From Thioclava pacifica DSM 10166 (GTDB lineage: Bacteria; Pseudomonadota; Alphaproteobacteria; Rhodobacterales; Rhodobacteraceae): 64,000 nucleotides of DNA. A program made the translations under genes and the position numbers. Positions 11,848-19,069 of the stretch are shown one piece after another. The stretch is from NCBI RefSeq assembly GCF_000714535.1, contig NZ_AUND01000038.1, positions 124,001 to 188,000 of the forward strand. Reading direction: 5' to 3'. How positions within the stretch are numbered: the stretch's first letter is position 1; each line of letters opens with the position of its first letter. The notes under the pieces were generated by a model. The model was not told where the DNA came from and made no database searches. It saw only the letters and a program-made list of their open reading frames with translations.

Positions 11848-13347
11848 TTAGTCGAGCGCCTTGAAGTTCAGCGCAGCGCCGTCCTTGATCCCCGAGAACC
11901 AACGCGCCGTGACGGTCTTGGTCTTGGTGTAGAAGCGGAAGGCGTCGGGGCCGTATTGGTTCAGGTCGCCGAAGGCCGACTTCTTCCAGCCGCCGAAGGT
12001 GTAGTAGCTCAGCGGAACCGGGATCGGGAAGTTGATACCGACCATGCCGACATTGACCTTCGAGGCGAAGTCGCGCGCGGTGTCGCCATCGGCGGTGTAG
12101 ATCGCGGTGCCGTTGCCGTAGGGGTTGTCGATCACCAGATCGAGCGCCTCTTCGTAGTTCTTCGTGCGCACCATCGACAGCACCGGGCCGAAGATCTCTT
12201 CCTTGTAGATGTCCATATCCGGGGTCACCTTGTCGAAGAGCGACGGGCCGACGAAGAAGCCATCCTCATAGCCCTGCAGCGAGAAGTCGCGACCATCGAC
12301 CACGAGGTCCGCGCCCTGCTCGACACCCGAGGTGATCAGGCCCTTGATGCGTTCCTGCGCCTGCTTGGTGATGACGGGGCCGTAATCCACGTCGTCGCCG
12401 CCGGTGTAGGGGCCGACCTTGAGCTTCTCGATCTTCGGCACGAGGCGCTCGATCAGGGCTTCGGCGGTGCCTTCGCCCACCGGAACCGCGACCGAGATCG
12501 CCATGCAGCGCTCGCCAGCGGCGCCGTAGCCCGCGCCGATCAGCGCGTCGGCGGCCATGTCCATGTTGGCGTCGGGCATGATCAGCATGTGGTTCTTCGC
12601 GCCGCCGAAGCACTGCGCGCGCTTGCCGTTGGTCGCGGCGCGGCCGTAGATGTATTGCGCGATCGGGGTCGAGCCCACGAAGCCCACGCCCTGGATCGTC
12701 TCGTGGTCGAGGATCGTGTCGACCGCTTCCTTGTCACCGTTGACGACCTGAAGCACGCCATCGGGAAGACCGGCTTCCTGCGCGAGTTCAGCCAGCATCA
12801 GGGCCGTGTTCGGCACGCGCTCCGAGGGCTTGAGGATCATCGCGTTCCCGGCCGAGAGCGCCGGGCCCATCTTCCACAGCGGGATCATGGCGGGGAAGTT
12901 GAAGGGCGTGATGCCCGCAACAACGCCGAGCGGCTGGCGCATCGAGTAGAGGTCGATGCCGGGGCCGGCGTCGCCGGTGTATTCGCCCTTGAGCATCGAC
13001 GGCGCGCCCATGCAGACTTCGATCACTTCGAGGCCACGCTGCACGTCGCCCTTCGCGTCGGGGATGGTCTTGCCGTGTTCTTTCGAGAGAACCTCGGCGA
13101 GCTTGTCCATGTCGCGCTCGATGAGCTGACCGAATTTCATCATCACGCGGGCACGGCGCTGCGGGTTGACCTTGGCCCAGCCTTCCTGCGCCTTCGCGGC
13201 ATCCGCGATCGCGGCGTCGAGCTCGGCCGGGGTGGCCAGAGCGACCTTGCCGGTGATCTCGCCGGTGGCGGGGTTGTAGACATCGGCGAAGCGGCCCGAA
13301 GTGCCAGCAACGCGCTTGCCGTTGATCCAGTGACCGATCTCTTCCAT
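11848..13347 (-). CDS. mmsA: CoA-acylating methylmalonate-semialdehyde dehydrogenase
   Basis: 499 residues of aldehyde dehydrogenase fold. It converts (methyl)malonate semialdehyde to propionyl-/acetyl-CoA with NAD+ and CoA in valine and inositol breakdown. It begins with the MmsA-typical GHWINGKRVAGTSGR. The nucleophile is Cys281 in GAAGERCMAIS, within the MmsA-specific version of the motif, and a C-terminal PIPVPLSYYTFGGWKKS block follows. TAGGAGGAGG precedes the ATG. It is divergent from the LysR-type gene, which may control it. Confidence 0.95.
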   Translation of the reverse strand: MEEIGHWINGKRVAGTSGRFADVYNPATGEITGKVALATPAELDAAIADAAKAQEGWAKVNPQRRARVMMKFGQLIERDMDKLAEVLSKEHGKTIPDAKGDVQRGLEVIEVCMGAPSMLKGEYTGDAGPGIDLYSMRQPLGVVAGITPFNFPAMIPLWKMGPALSAGNAMILKPSERVPNTALMLAELAQEAGLPDGVLQVVNGDKEAVDTILDHETIQGVGFVGSTPIAQYIYGRAATNGKRAQCFGGAKNHMLIMPDANMDMAADALIGAGYGAAGERCMAISVAVPVGEGTAEALIERLVPKIEKLKVGPYTGGDDVDYGPVITKQAQERIKGLITSGVEQGADLVVDGRDFSLQGYEDGFFVGPSLFDKVTPDMDIYKEEIFGPVLSMVRTKNYEEALDLVIDNPYGNGTAIYTADGDTARDFASKVNVGMVGINFPIPVPLSYYTFGGWKKSAFGDLNQYGPDAFRFYTKTKTVTARWFSGIKDGAALNFKALD

Positions 13348-13467
13348 GAGAACCTCCTCCTACAAAGACTCATTTGATTGGGTTGCACGAACTCTACCCT
13401 TGCGAAAATGCCGATAAAAGGGGAAGTAACTCAAAAGCGTTTTGCAATTTCGCAAAGGTGAGGCCGA

Positions 13468-14382
13468 ATGGACTGGGATGATTTGCGTATTTTCCTTGCC
13501 GTCGCGCGGGCCGAGAGCCTGTCCGGGGCAGGCCGCAGCCTGAAACTCGATGCGGCAACGGTCGGGCGACGTGTCTCGCGGCTGGAAGAAGCCTTCGGCT
13601 CCAAGCTCTTCGTGAAATCACCGCAGGGCTACGCGCTCTCGGAGGCGGGCGACCGGCTGCTACCCCATGCCGAGGCCGCAGAACAGGCCTTCGCAGGCGC
13701 CGAAGAGGAGCTGTCGGGGATCGCGGGGCAACTGACCGGGCAGCTCCGGATTGGCGCGCCCGATGGTTGCGCGAATTACCTGCTGCCGCAGGTCTGCGCG
13801 AAGATCTCAGAAGAAAACCCCGGTCTGGAAATCCAGATCATCGCGCTGCCGCGCGTCTTCAACCTCTCGAAACGCGAAGCGGACATGGCGATCGCGGTGT
13901 CACGCCCCACAGCGGGACGGCTGACGGTGCAGAAACTCACCGATTATCACCTCAGTCTCGCCGCTCATCGCGATTATCTCGCCAAGGCACCGCCGGTACG
14001 CGACAAGGGCGACCTCTCGGAGCACCGGATGATCGGCTACATCCCCGACATGATCTTCGACAAGGAACTCGATTATTTCGCCGAGACCGGGGCGGAGGTG
14101 GTGGGGCTCGCCTCGAACTCGGCTTCGGTGCAGATGCGGATGATCGAGGCTGGCGCGGGTCTGGGCATCGTGCATGACTTTGCGATCCCTTTCGCGCCGG
14201 GCGTGGTACGCGTTCTGGAAAACGAAATTCGCCTCGATCGGGCCTTCTGGCTCATCCGTCATGCCGATGATCGACGCTCGGAGCGACTGACGCGGTTTGC
14301 GGAGGCTCTGGGGCAAGGCCTGCGCGACGAGGTGGCCCGGTTGGAACGCGCCGCAATTGAAACAACTCTGGCGGGGCTGTGA
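13468..14382 (+). CDS. LysR-family transcriptional regulator
   Basis: 304 residues. The N-terminal winged helix-turn-helix MDWDDLRIFLAVARAESLSGAGRSL has the LysR spacing, followed by GRRVSRLEEAFGSKLFVKSPQGYALSEAGD. The C-terminal LysR substrate-binding domain begins near residue 90. Start at 13468 with AAAGGTGAGG upstream. Divergent from mmsA across 120 bp, the usual arrangement for a regulator and its target. The inducer is unknown, but a valine or propionate metabolite would fit the neighbour. Confidence 0.92.
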   Translation: MDWDDLRIFLAVARAESLSGAGRSLKLDAATVGRRVSRLEEAFGSKLFVKSPQGYALSEAGDRLLPHAEAAEQAFAGAEEELSGIAGQLTGQLRIGAPDGCANYLLPQVCAKISEENPGLEIQIIALPRVFNLSKREADMAIAVSRPTAGRLTVQKLTDYHLSLAAHRDYLAKAPPVRDKGDLSEHRMIGYIPDMIFDKELDYFAETGAEVVGLASNSASVQMRMIEAGAGLGIVHDFAIPFAPGVVRVLENEIRLDRAFWLIRHADDRRSERLTRFAEALGQGLRDEVARLERAAIETTLAGL

Positions 14383-14455
14383 ACGCGACAGAGTTGACAG
14401 ATCGCGCCAACCGGTGAGACGCTTGAAACAAGAGGATGTTTTCAGGGAGGTCGCG

Positions 14456-14890
14456 ATGCAGGTTATGCAGATTCTCAAGGAGAAGGGGCAGGGCGGGGTG
14501 TTCACCGTCTCGCCCGACATGAAGCTCAGCGACGTGATCGCCACGCTTTCGTCGAAGCGGATCGGCGCGGTCATCGTCTCAGGCGATGGCGAACAGGTCG
14601 ACGGGATCGTCTCCGAACGCGACGTGGTGCGCGAGATCGCCCGGCGTGGCGCGGCCTGCCTGACGCTGCGCGCCTCCGAGGTGATGACGCGCGACGTGTC
14701 GTGCTGTGCGCCGATGGACAGCACCGAAGCGGTGATGGAGAAGATGACCGAAGGCCGCTTCCGCCACATGCCGGTGCAGGACAAGGGCAAGATGGTCGGC
14801 GTGATCTCAATCGGGGACGTGGTCAAGGCGCGTCTGAGCCAGCTTCACATGGAGAAAGAGTCGCTCCAGGGCATGATCATGGGCAACTGA
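14456..14890 (+). CDS. CBS-domain pair protein
   Basis: 144 residues made of two CBS domains: FTVSPDMKLSDVIATLSSKRIGAVIVSGDGEQVDGIVSERDVV, then a second with ASEVMTRDVSCCAPMDSTEAVMEKMTEGRFRHMPV and GVISIGDVVKARL. Such stand-alone pairs bind adenosine nucleotides and regulate partners; the partner is not known. The ATG at 14456 has GGGAGG 6 bases upstream, so I rejected the longer in-frame ORF starting at 14297 inside the LysR gene. The protein has the usual length for the family. Confidence 0.9.
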   Translation: MQVMQILKEKGQGGVFTVSPDMKLSDVIATLSSKRIGAVIVSGDGEQVDGIVSERDVVREIARRGAACLTLRASEVMTRDVSCCAPMDSTEAVMEKMTEGRFRHMPVQDKGKMVGVISIGDVVKARLSQLHMEKESLQGMIMGN

Positions 14891-14979
14891 TGCCGCGCTG
14901 CGGCACCTTCGGGCTTGCATTTGGGCGCGCAATATAGTTGCGTGCCCAAAGCTTTTGCGGGCGAGTTTGGGAGGATGCC

Positions 14980-15474
14980 ATGCGGATCGGTCTTTACCCC
15001 GGAACCTTCGATCCGGTCACGCTGGGCCATCTCGATATCATCGAACGCGCGATGGCGCTGGTGGATCGGCTGGTGATCGGCGTGGCGATCAATCGCGACA
15101 AGGGCCCGCTGTTCTCGCTCGAGGAGCGCGTGGCGATGCTGCAGGCGGAATGCGCCAAGATCACCGCGCGCCGCGGCGGCGAGATTGTCGTGCACCCGTT
15201 CGAAAACCTGCTGATCGACTGCGCCAAGGATGTCGGCGCAAGCGTGATCGTGCGCGGCCTGCGCGCGGTTGCCGATTTCGAGTATGAATTCCAGATGGTC
15301 GGGATGAACCGCGCCCTCGATGCGACGGTGGAGACGGTCTTCATGATGGCCGATGCGCGTCGTCAGGCGATTGCTTCGAAGCTGGTCAAGGAAATCGCGC
15401 GGCTCGGTGGAGATGTGTCGAAATTCGTCACCCCGGATGTGCGGGAGCAACTGATGGCGAAATACGCGGTCTGA
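14980..15474 (+). CDS. coaD: Phosphopantetheine adenylyltransferase
   Basis: 164 residues. It catalyses the fourth step of coenzyme A synthesis (4'-phosphopantetheine + ATP to dephospho-CoA). Nucleotidyltransferase motif GLYPGTFDPVTLGH at residues 4-17 with the TxGH signature, the active-site segment INRDKGPLFSLEERVAML, and the C-terminal VKEIARLGGDVSKFV are all present. The ATG at 14980 follows GGGAGG. Typical length. Confidence 0.96.
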   Translation: MRIGLYPGTFDPVTLGHLDIIERAMALVDRLVIGVAINRDKGPLFSLEERVAMLQAECAKITARRGGEIVVHPFENLLIDCAKDVGASVIVRGLRAVADFEYEFQMVGMNRALDATVETVFMMADARRQAIASKLVKEIARLGGDVSKFVTPDVREQLMAKYAV

Positions 15475-15494
15475 TCCACGTTCTGAATGCGACA

Positions 15495-15522
15495 GCGGGG
15501 GATGATCCGAAGATCCCCCCGC
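15495..15522. terminator. Hairpin between coaD and the YfdX gene
   Basis: GCGGGGGAT and ATCCCCCCGC arms around a 9-base loop lie in the gap between two converging genes. There is no strong T run on either side, so this is a structural candidate only. Confidence 0.4.
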
Positions 15523-15557
15523 CCGTCACGCACCCCATCGGGACGCGTAACTCCGGC

Positions 15558-16304
15558 TCAGCCGTTCGACTTGGTCATCGTGCTTTGCGGCGCGGCCGCG
15601 TTCGAAGAGGATTTGGTCGCATGACCCGCCTGCTGCGGCAGATCGGCCAGACCCCATTGGTCGATCACCACACCGTCCTCGACGCCCTTCAGCGCAAGGT
15701 TCGCCTCGTAGTAATTGCCCGCCTTGATCAGCTTCGCGGCATCCTGAAGGTGGCTCAGCGAGAGCTTGGCCGGCACCATCGCCGCTGCGACCGACACGTC
15801 GATATTGCTGGCCTTGAGCGTCTCGGCTGCGCCTTTCGCATTGCCCTTGGCCATCTGGTCATTGGCCGCACTCACCGCCTTGGCATTGTCCGGGGTCACG
15901 ATGAAATCTTCGCCCAGCGTGATCGAACTGTCGAAGGGCACATAGGTCACGCCCTGCTGGCCTGATTTCGATGGCACCCCCCATTTCGCCTCCGAAGTCT
16001 CGGCCGATTGCATCTTGGCGATCGCGTCATTGGTCATCTTGGTCGCCATGTCGGTATTGCCGTCAAACAGAGCCAGACGCGCGGCACGCACTTCGCGCAT
16101 CGCCGTATAGGCATCATCGACTGTGCTCAGCAGTTCATTGTCGGTGGAGCTCGCCGTGGTCTTGGCAACCGCATCCGTGCCTTGCGGGCTCGTCGCGGCG
16201 GGCTGCGCCTGATCGGCAAGGGCGGGCAGGGCGTTAAAGGCGAGGGGGCCCGCGACCAGCGTGCCCGAGAGCATCAGCGCAAGAATCTTCGAGTTGCGTT
16301 TCAT
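15558..16304 (-). CDS. Secreted YfdX-family protein
   Basis: 248 residues with a clear Sec signal peptide (KRNSKILALMLSGTLVAG... cleaved near ALA-DQ, about residue 31). The mature part has the YfdX look: paired helices rich in Ala and Lys, then a YVPFDSSITLGEDFIVTPDNAKAV strand segment (read in two parts) and a C-terminal helical domain. YfdX proteins are periplasmic and linked to acid or stress responses in enterobacteria; the mechanism is unclear. A low-complexity Ser/Ala/Thr/Asn tail ends the protein. The gene stands alone. Confidence 0.8.
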   Translation of the reverse strand: MKRNSKILALMLSGTLVAGPLAFNALPALADQAQPAATSPQGTDAVAKTTASSTDNELLSTVDDAYTAMREVRAARLALFDGNTDMATKMTNDAIAKMQSAETSEAKWGVPSKSGQQGVTYVPFDSSITLGEDFIVTPDNAKAVSAANDQMAKGNAKGAAETLKASNIDVSVAAAMVPAKLSLSHLQDAAKLIKAGNYYEANLALKGVEDGVVIDQWGLADLPQQAGHATKSSSNAAAPQSTMTKSNG

Positions 16305-16477
16305 GAGTCTATTCCTTTCGAAAGTCTCGATCCGGTTCTCGTGGGCGGCCGGTAATCAGCCGTCCATGACCTCAAAACGCGCAGTGGCGCTCCGGGCTCC
16401 ATCACCTGCGCTCAACGATTCGATTGCGATCGCGAGCCTGGACTGGCCCTCAGCGAGCTGTGCGTGAGCCGTGACAG

Positions 16478-16512
16478 GGAAAAGGGCGACCCGCGCGGGG
16501 CCGCCCTTCTTC
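16478..16512 (-). terminator. Terminator downstream of the GAPDH-1 gene
   Basis: Read on the minus strand, AAGGGCG (16508-16502) pairs with CGCCCTT (16488-16482) around a CCCGCGCGGG core, followed by TTCCC. It lies about 70 bp after the GAPDH-1 stop and separates that unit from the YfdX gene. Confidence 0.7.
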
Positions 16513-16519
16513 TTGATCG

Positions 16520-16568
16520 AAATATCTCGGGGGAGCCCGCCGATCCGGCGGGCGGGGGCAGAGCCCCC
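16520..16568. repeat. Dispersed hairpin repeat, copy A
   Basis: AAATATCTCGGGGGA at 16520-16534 and the stem-loop GGGGGCAGAGCCCCC at 16554-16568. The same two modules recur at 42476-42520 and, in reduced form, at 56911-56944. All copies are intergenic and close to a gene end. Confidence 0.65.
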
Positions 16569-16577
16569 ACTCCTTGT

Positions 16578-17579
16578 TCAGATCAGCTTGCCCATCGCGA
16601 CGGCCGTATCGGCCATGCGGTTCGAGAAGCCCCATTCATTGTCATACCAGGTCAGGATGCGGACCATGCGGCCCTCCATCACCTTCGTCTGATCCATCGC
16701 AAAGGTCGAGCTGTGCGGGTCGTGGTTGAAATCGACCGAGACGTTCGGACGCTCGGTATAGCCGAGGATGCCCTTCATCGGCCCGTCGGCGGCGGCCTTG
16801 ATGGCGGCATTGACCTCTTCGACGCTCGTGTCGCGGCTGGCTTCGAAGACCAGGTCGACGACCGAGACATTCGGCGTGGGCACGCGGATCGCGACCCCAT
16901 CGAGCTTGCCCGCAAGTTCGGGCAGCACCAGACCCACGGCCTTCGCGGCGCCCGTCGAGGTCGGGATCATGCTCATCGCCGCCGCGCGGGCGCGATAGAG
17001 GTCCTTGTGCATCGTGTCGAGCGTCGGCTGGTCGCCGGTATAGGAGTGGATCGTGGTCATGAAACCTTTGGTGATGCCGATCGCGTCGTTGAGGGCTTTC
17101 GCCACCGGAGAAAGGCAGTTCGTGGTGCACGAGGCGTTCGACACAACGAGATCGTCCTTGGTCAGCACGCCGTCGTTGACCCCATAGACGATGGTCTTGT
17201 CGGCGCCGCTCGCGGGCGCCGAAACCAGAACCCGCTTCGAGCCGTTCTCGAGGTGGAAGGCGGCCTTCTCACGCGCGGTGAAGATGCCGGTACATTCCAT
17301 TGCGATATCGACATCGCCCCAGGGCAGCTCTTTCGGGTCGCGGATCGCGGTGACCTTGATCGGGCCACGGCCCGCGTCGATCCAGTCCTCGCCAGTCTTC
17401 ACCTCTTGCGGGAAGCGGCCATGGACGGAGTCGAATTGCAGCAGATGCGCGTTGGTCTCGACCGGACCGAGATCGTTGATCGCGATCACCTCGATATCGG
17501 TGCGTCCCGATTCCACGATCGCGCGCAACACGTTACGCCCGATCCGTCCAAATCCGTTGATGGCAACCTTGACCGTCAT
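16578..17579 (-). CDS. gap: Glyceraldehyde-3-phosphate dehydrogenase, class I (copy 1)
   Basis: 333 residues. It oxidises glyceraldehyde-3-phosphate to 1,3-bisphosphoglycerate. The Rossmann motif INGFGRIGR is at residues 7-15, the catalytic Cys151 is in SNASCTTNC, and His is in the IHSYTGDQ segment. The AINDLG segment near residue 36 keeps the aspartate that usually selects NAD over NADP. AGGAGA precedes the ATG. A LacI-type palindrome lies 53 bp upstream, so it probably has its own regulated promoter although it follows the second GAPDH gene. Confidence 0.96.
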   Translation of the reverse strand: MTVKVAINGFGRIGRNVLRAIVESGRTDIEVIAINDLGPVETNAHLLQFDSVHGRFPQEVKTGEDWIDAGRGPIKVTAIRDPKELPWGDVDIAMECTGIFTAREKAAFHLENGSKRVLVSAPASGADKTIVYGVNDGVLTKDDLVVSNASCTTNCLSPVAKALNDAIGITKGFMTTIHSYTGDQPTLDTMHKDLYRARAAAMSMIPTSTGAAKAVGLVLPELAGKLDGVAIRVPTPNVSVVDLVFEASRDTSVEEVNAAIKAAADGPMKGILGYTERPNVSVDFNHDPHSSTFAMDQTKVMEGRMVRILTWYDNEWGFSNRMADTAVAMGKLI

Positions 17580-17632
17580 TTCCGTCTCCTCTGGCTGGCT
17601 GCCCGACGGGGAGTCGTGTCGGGCAGAATTCC

Positions 17633-17646
17633 CGTTAACGCTAACA
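17633..17646 (-). promoter_or_regulatory. LacI-family operator-like palindrome upstream of GAPDH-1
   Basis: On the minus strand the site reads TGTTAGCGTTAACG, a near-palindrome centred on CG, 53 bp before the GAPDH-1 start. It matches the two sites upstream of GAPDH-2. The shape resembles operators of LacI-type central-carbon regulators such as CceR of Rhodobacter sphaeroides (from memory). Confidence 0.6.
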
Positions 17647-17686
17647 AGCGCGTTTGCGCCCGCAGGTCAACCACCACGATAAACGG

Positions 17687-17830
17687 TTAGCGCCAGAAGG
17701 CGATATATTGAACGAGATCAAGAAGCTCTTTTGCCAGAAAAAGAAGGATGCGCCCCCCGTCGAAGAGCACATCCGAAAAAATGAGCACGATAATGATGCC
17801 TGCCAGCCAGAGCGCGATGCGATTGGTCAT
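17687..17830 (-). CDS. 47-residue membrane protein between the two GAPDH genes
   Basis: A short gene below usual length cut-offs. It has an ATG at 17830 with AAGGGG 4-5 bases upstream and TAA at 17687. The product starts MTNRIALWLAGIIIVLIF, continues with an acidic/Gly turn (SDVLFDGGR), then a second hydrophobic stretch and ends YIAFWR. It looks like one or two membrane helices. It starts 30 bp after the GAPDH-2 stop, so it should be co-transcribed with it. I recall similar tiny proteins at this place in related genomes, which supports it being real. Function unknown. Confidence 0.75.
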   Translation of the reverse strand: MTNRIALWLAGIIIVLIFSDVLFDGGRILLFLAKELLDLVQYIAFWR

Positions 17831-17860
17831 CCGTCCCCTTCGCGCGCCCTTGTCGGCGCG

Positions 17861-18862
17861 TCAGTGCAGAAGCCGCCCCATCGCGCCAGCCACGTCGGCC
17901 ATGCGGCAGGAGAAGCCCCATTCGTTGTCATACCATGCCAGCACGCGGACCAGCTTGCCCACGACCTTGGTCTGGTCAGGGGCGAAGATAGAGGATTGCT
18001 GGGTGTGATTGAAGTCGATCGAGACCTTCGGCTCGGGATCATAGCCAAGCACCATGCCCATGTAACCGGCTGCGGCCTCGCGCACGATCTCGTTCACCTC
18101 GTCGCGGGTCACGGTTTTCTTGGCCTCGAAGGTCAGATCGACGGCAGAGACATTCGGCGTCGGCACGCGCAAGGCGGTCCCGTCGAGCTTGCCTTTCAGT
18201 TCGGGCAGCACTTCGCCGATGGCCTTCGCCGCACCCGTTGAGGTCGGGATCATCGCCATCGCAGCCGCGCGGGCGCGGTAGAGATCCTTGTGGCGGCGGT
18301 CGAGCGTGGGCTGATCGCCGGTGTAGGAGTGGATCGTCGTCATCACGCCCGATTCGATGCCGATCGCGTCGTTGAGAACCTTGGCCAGCGGCGCGAGGCA
18401 GTTGGTGGTGCAGGACCCGTTCGAGACGACGTGATGCGCCTCGGTCAGTTCACGATGGTTCACACCGTAGACGATCGTCTTGTCGGCATTGGTCGCGGGC
18501 GCCGAGACGAGGACGCGCTTCGCGCCGCGGCAGAGGTGCACGGCGGCCTTGTCGCGGGCGTTGAACTTGCCGGTGCATTCGAGCACGACATCGACGCCGT
18601 CCCAGTCCAGTTCGTCGGGATTGTAGGTCGACATCACGTCGATCGGACCGCGGCCGAGATCGAGCGTCTTGCCCTCGACTTTCACCGGACCGCCGAAGCG
18701 ACCGTGGACGCTGTCATATTTCAGCAGGTGGGCATTGGTCTCGATCGGGCCGGTGGCGTTGATCTTGACGACCTGCACGTCATTGCGTGCGGCTTCCGCG
18801 ATATGGGCCAGAGTGCAGCGCCCGATACGGCCGAAACCGTTGATGCCGATGGTAACGGTCAT
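17861..18862 (-). CDS. gap: Glyceraldehyde-3-phosphate dehydrogenase, class I (copy 2)
   Basis: 333 residues, the same family as the neighbouring GAPDH and about the same length. INGFGRIGR at 7-15 and catalytic Cys151 in SNGSCTTNC are intact. The NAD-selecting aspartate of copy 1 (AINDLG) is replaced by alanine (KINATG), so cofactor use may be relaxed toward NADP; this is inference. I use the ATG at 18862, with GGGGGAG upstream and alignment to copy 1, rather than the in-frame 18916. It leads the 47-residue membrane protein gene. Two LacI-type palindromes lie 80-112 bp upstream. Confidence 0.95.
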   Translation of the reverse strand: MTVTIGINGFGRIGRCTLAHIAEAARNDVQVVKINATGPIETNAHLLKYDSVHGRFGGPVKVEGKTLDLGRGPIDVMSTYNPDELDWDGVDVVLECTGKFNARDKAAVHLCRGAKRVLVSAPATNADKTIVYGVNHRELTEAHHVVSNGSCTTNCLAPLAKVLNDAIGIESGVMTTIHSYTGDQPTLDRRHKDLYRARAAAMAMIPTSTGAAKAIGEVLPELKGKLDGTALRVPTPNVSAVDLTFEAKKTVTRDEVNEIVREAAAGYMGMVLGYDPEPKVSIDFNHTQQSSIFAPDQTKVVGKLVRVLAWYDNEWGFSCRMADVAGAMGRLLH

Positions 18863-18941
18863 GGTGAACTCCCCCGCAAGGACCGGAATTTGGCGTGGGG
18901 ATACCATTGTATGCAATTCGGTAAAAGCTTTCAGATCAGCT

Positions 18942-18974
18942 TGTTAGCGAAAACATCAGCTGTTTGCGATAACG
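18942..18974 (-). promoter_or_regulatory. Two LacI-type operator-like sites upstream of GAPDH-2
   Basis: TGTTAGCGAAAACA at 18942-18955 and TGTTTGCGATAACG at 18961-18974, 5 bp apart, both centred on CG and both fitting TGTTWGCGWTAACR with one or no mismatch, as does the GAPDH-1 site. A tandem operator arrangement is suggested. Confidence 0.6.
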
Positions 18975-19069
18975 GTTGATCGCATGAGGGCTCCAAAACT
19001 GCTCGTCACCGGTCTGGTGCAGCGCGTGTCGCGCGGCCCGCAGGAGCGAGTCGCAGCCCCGGCGCGCAT

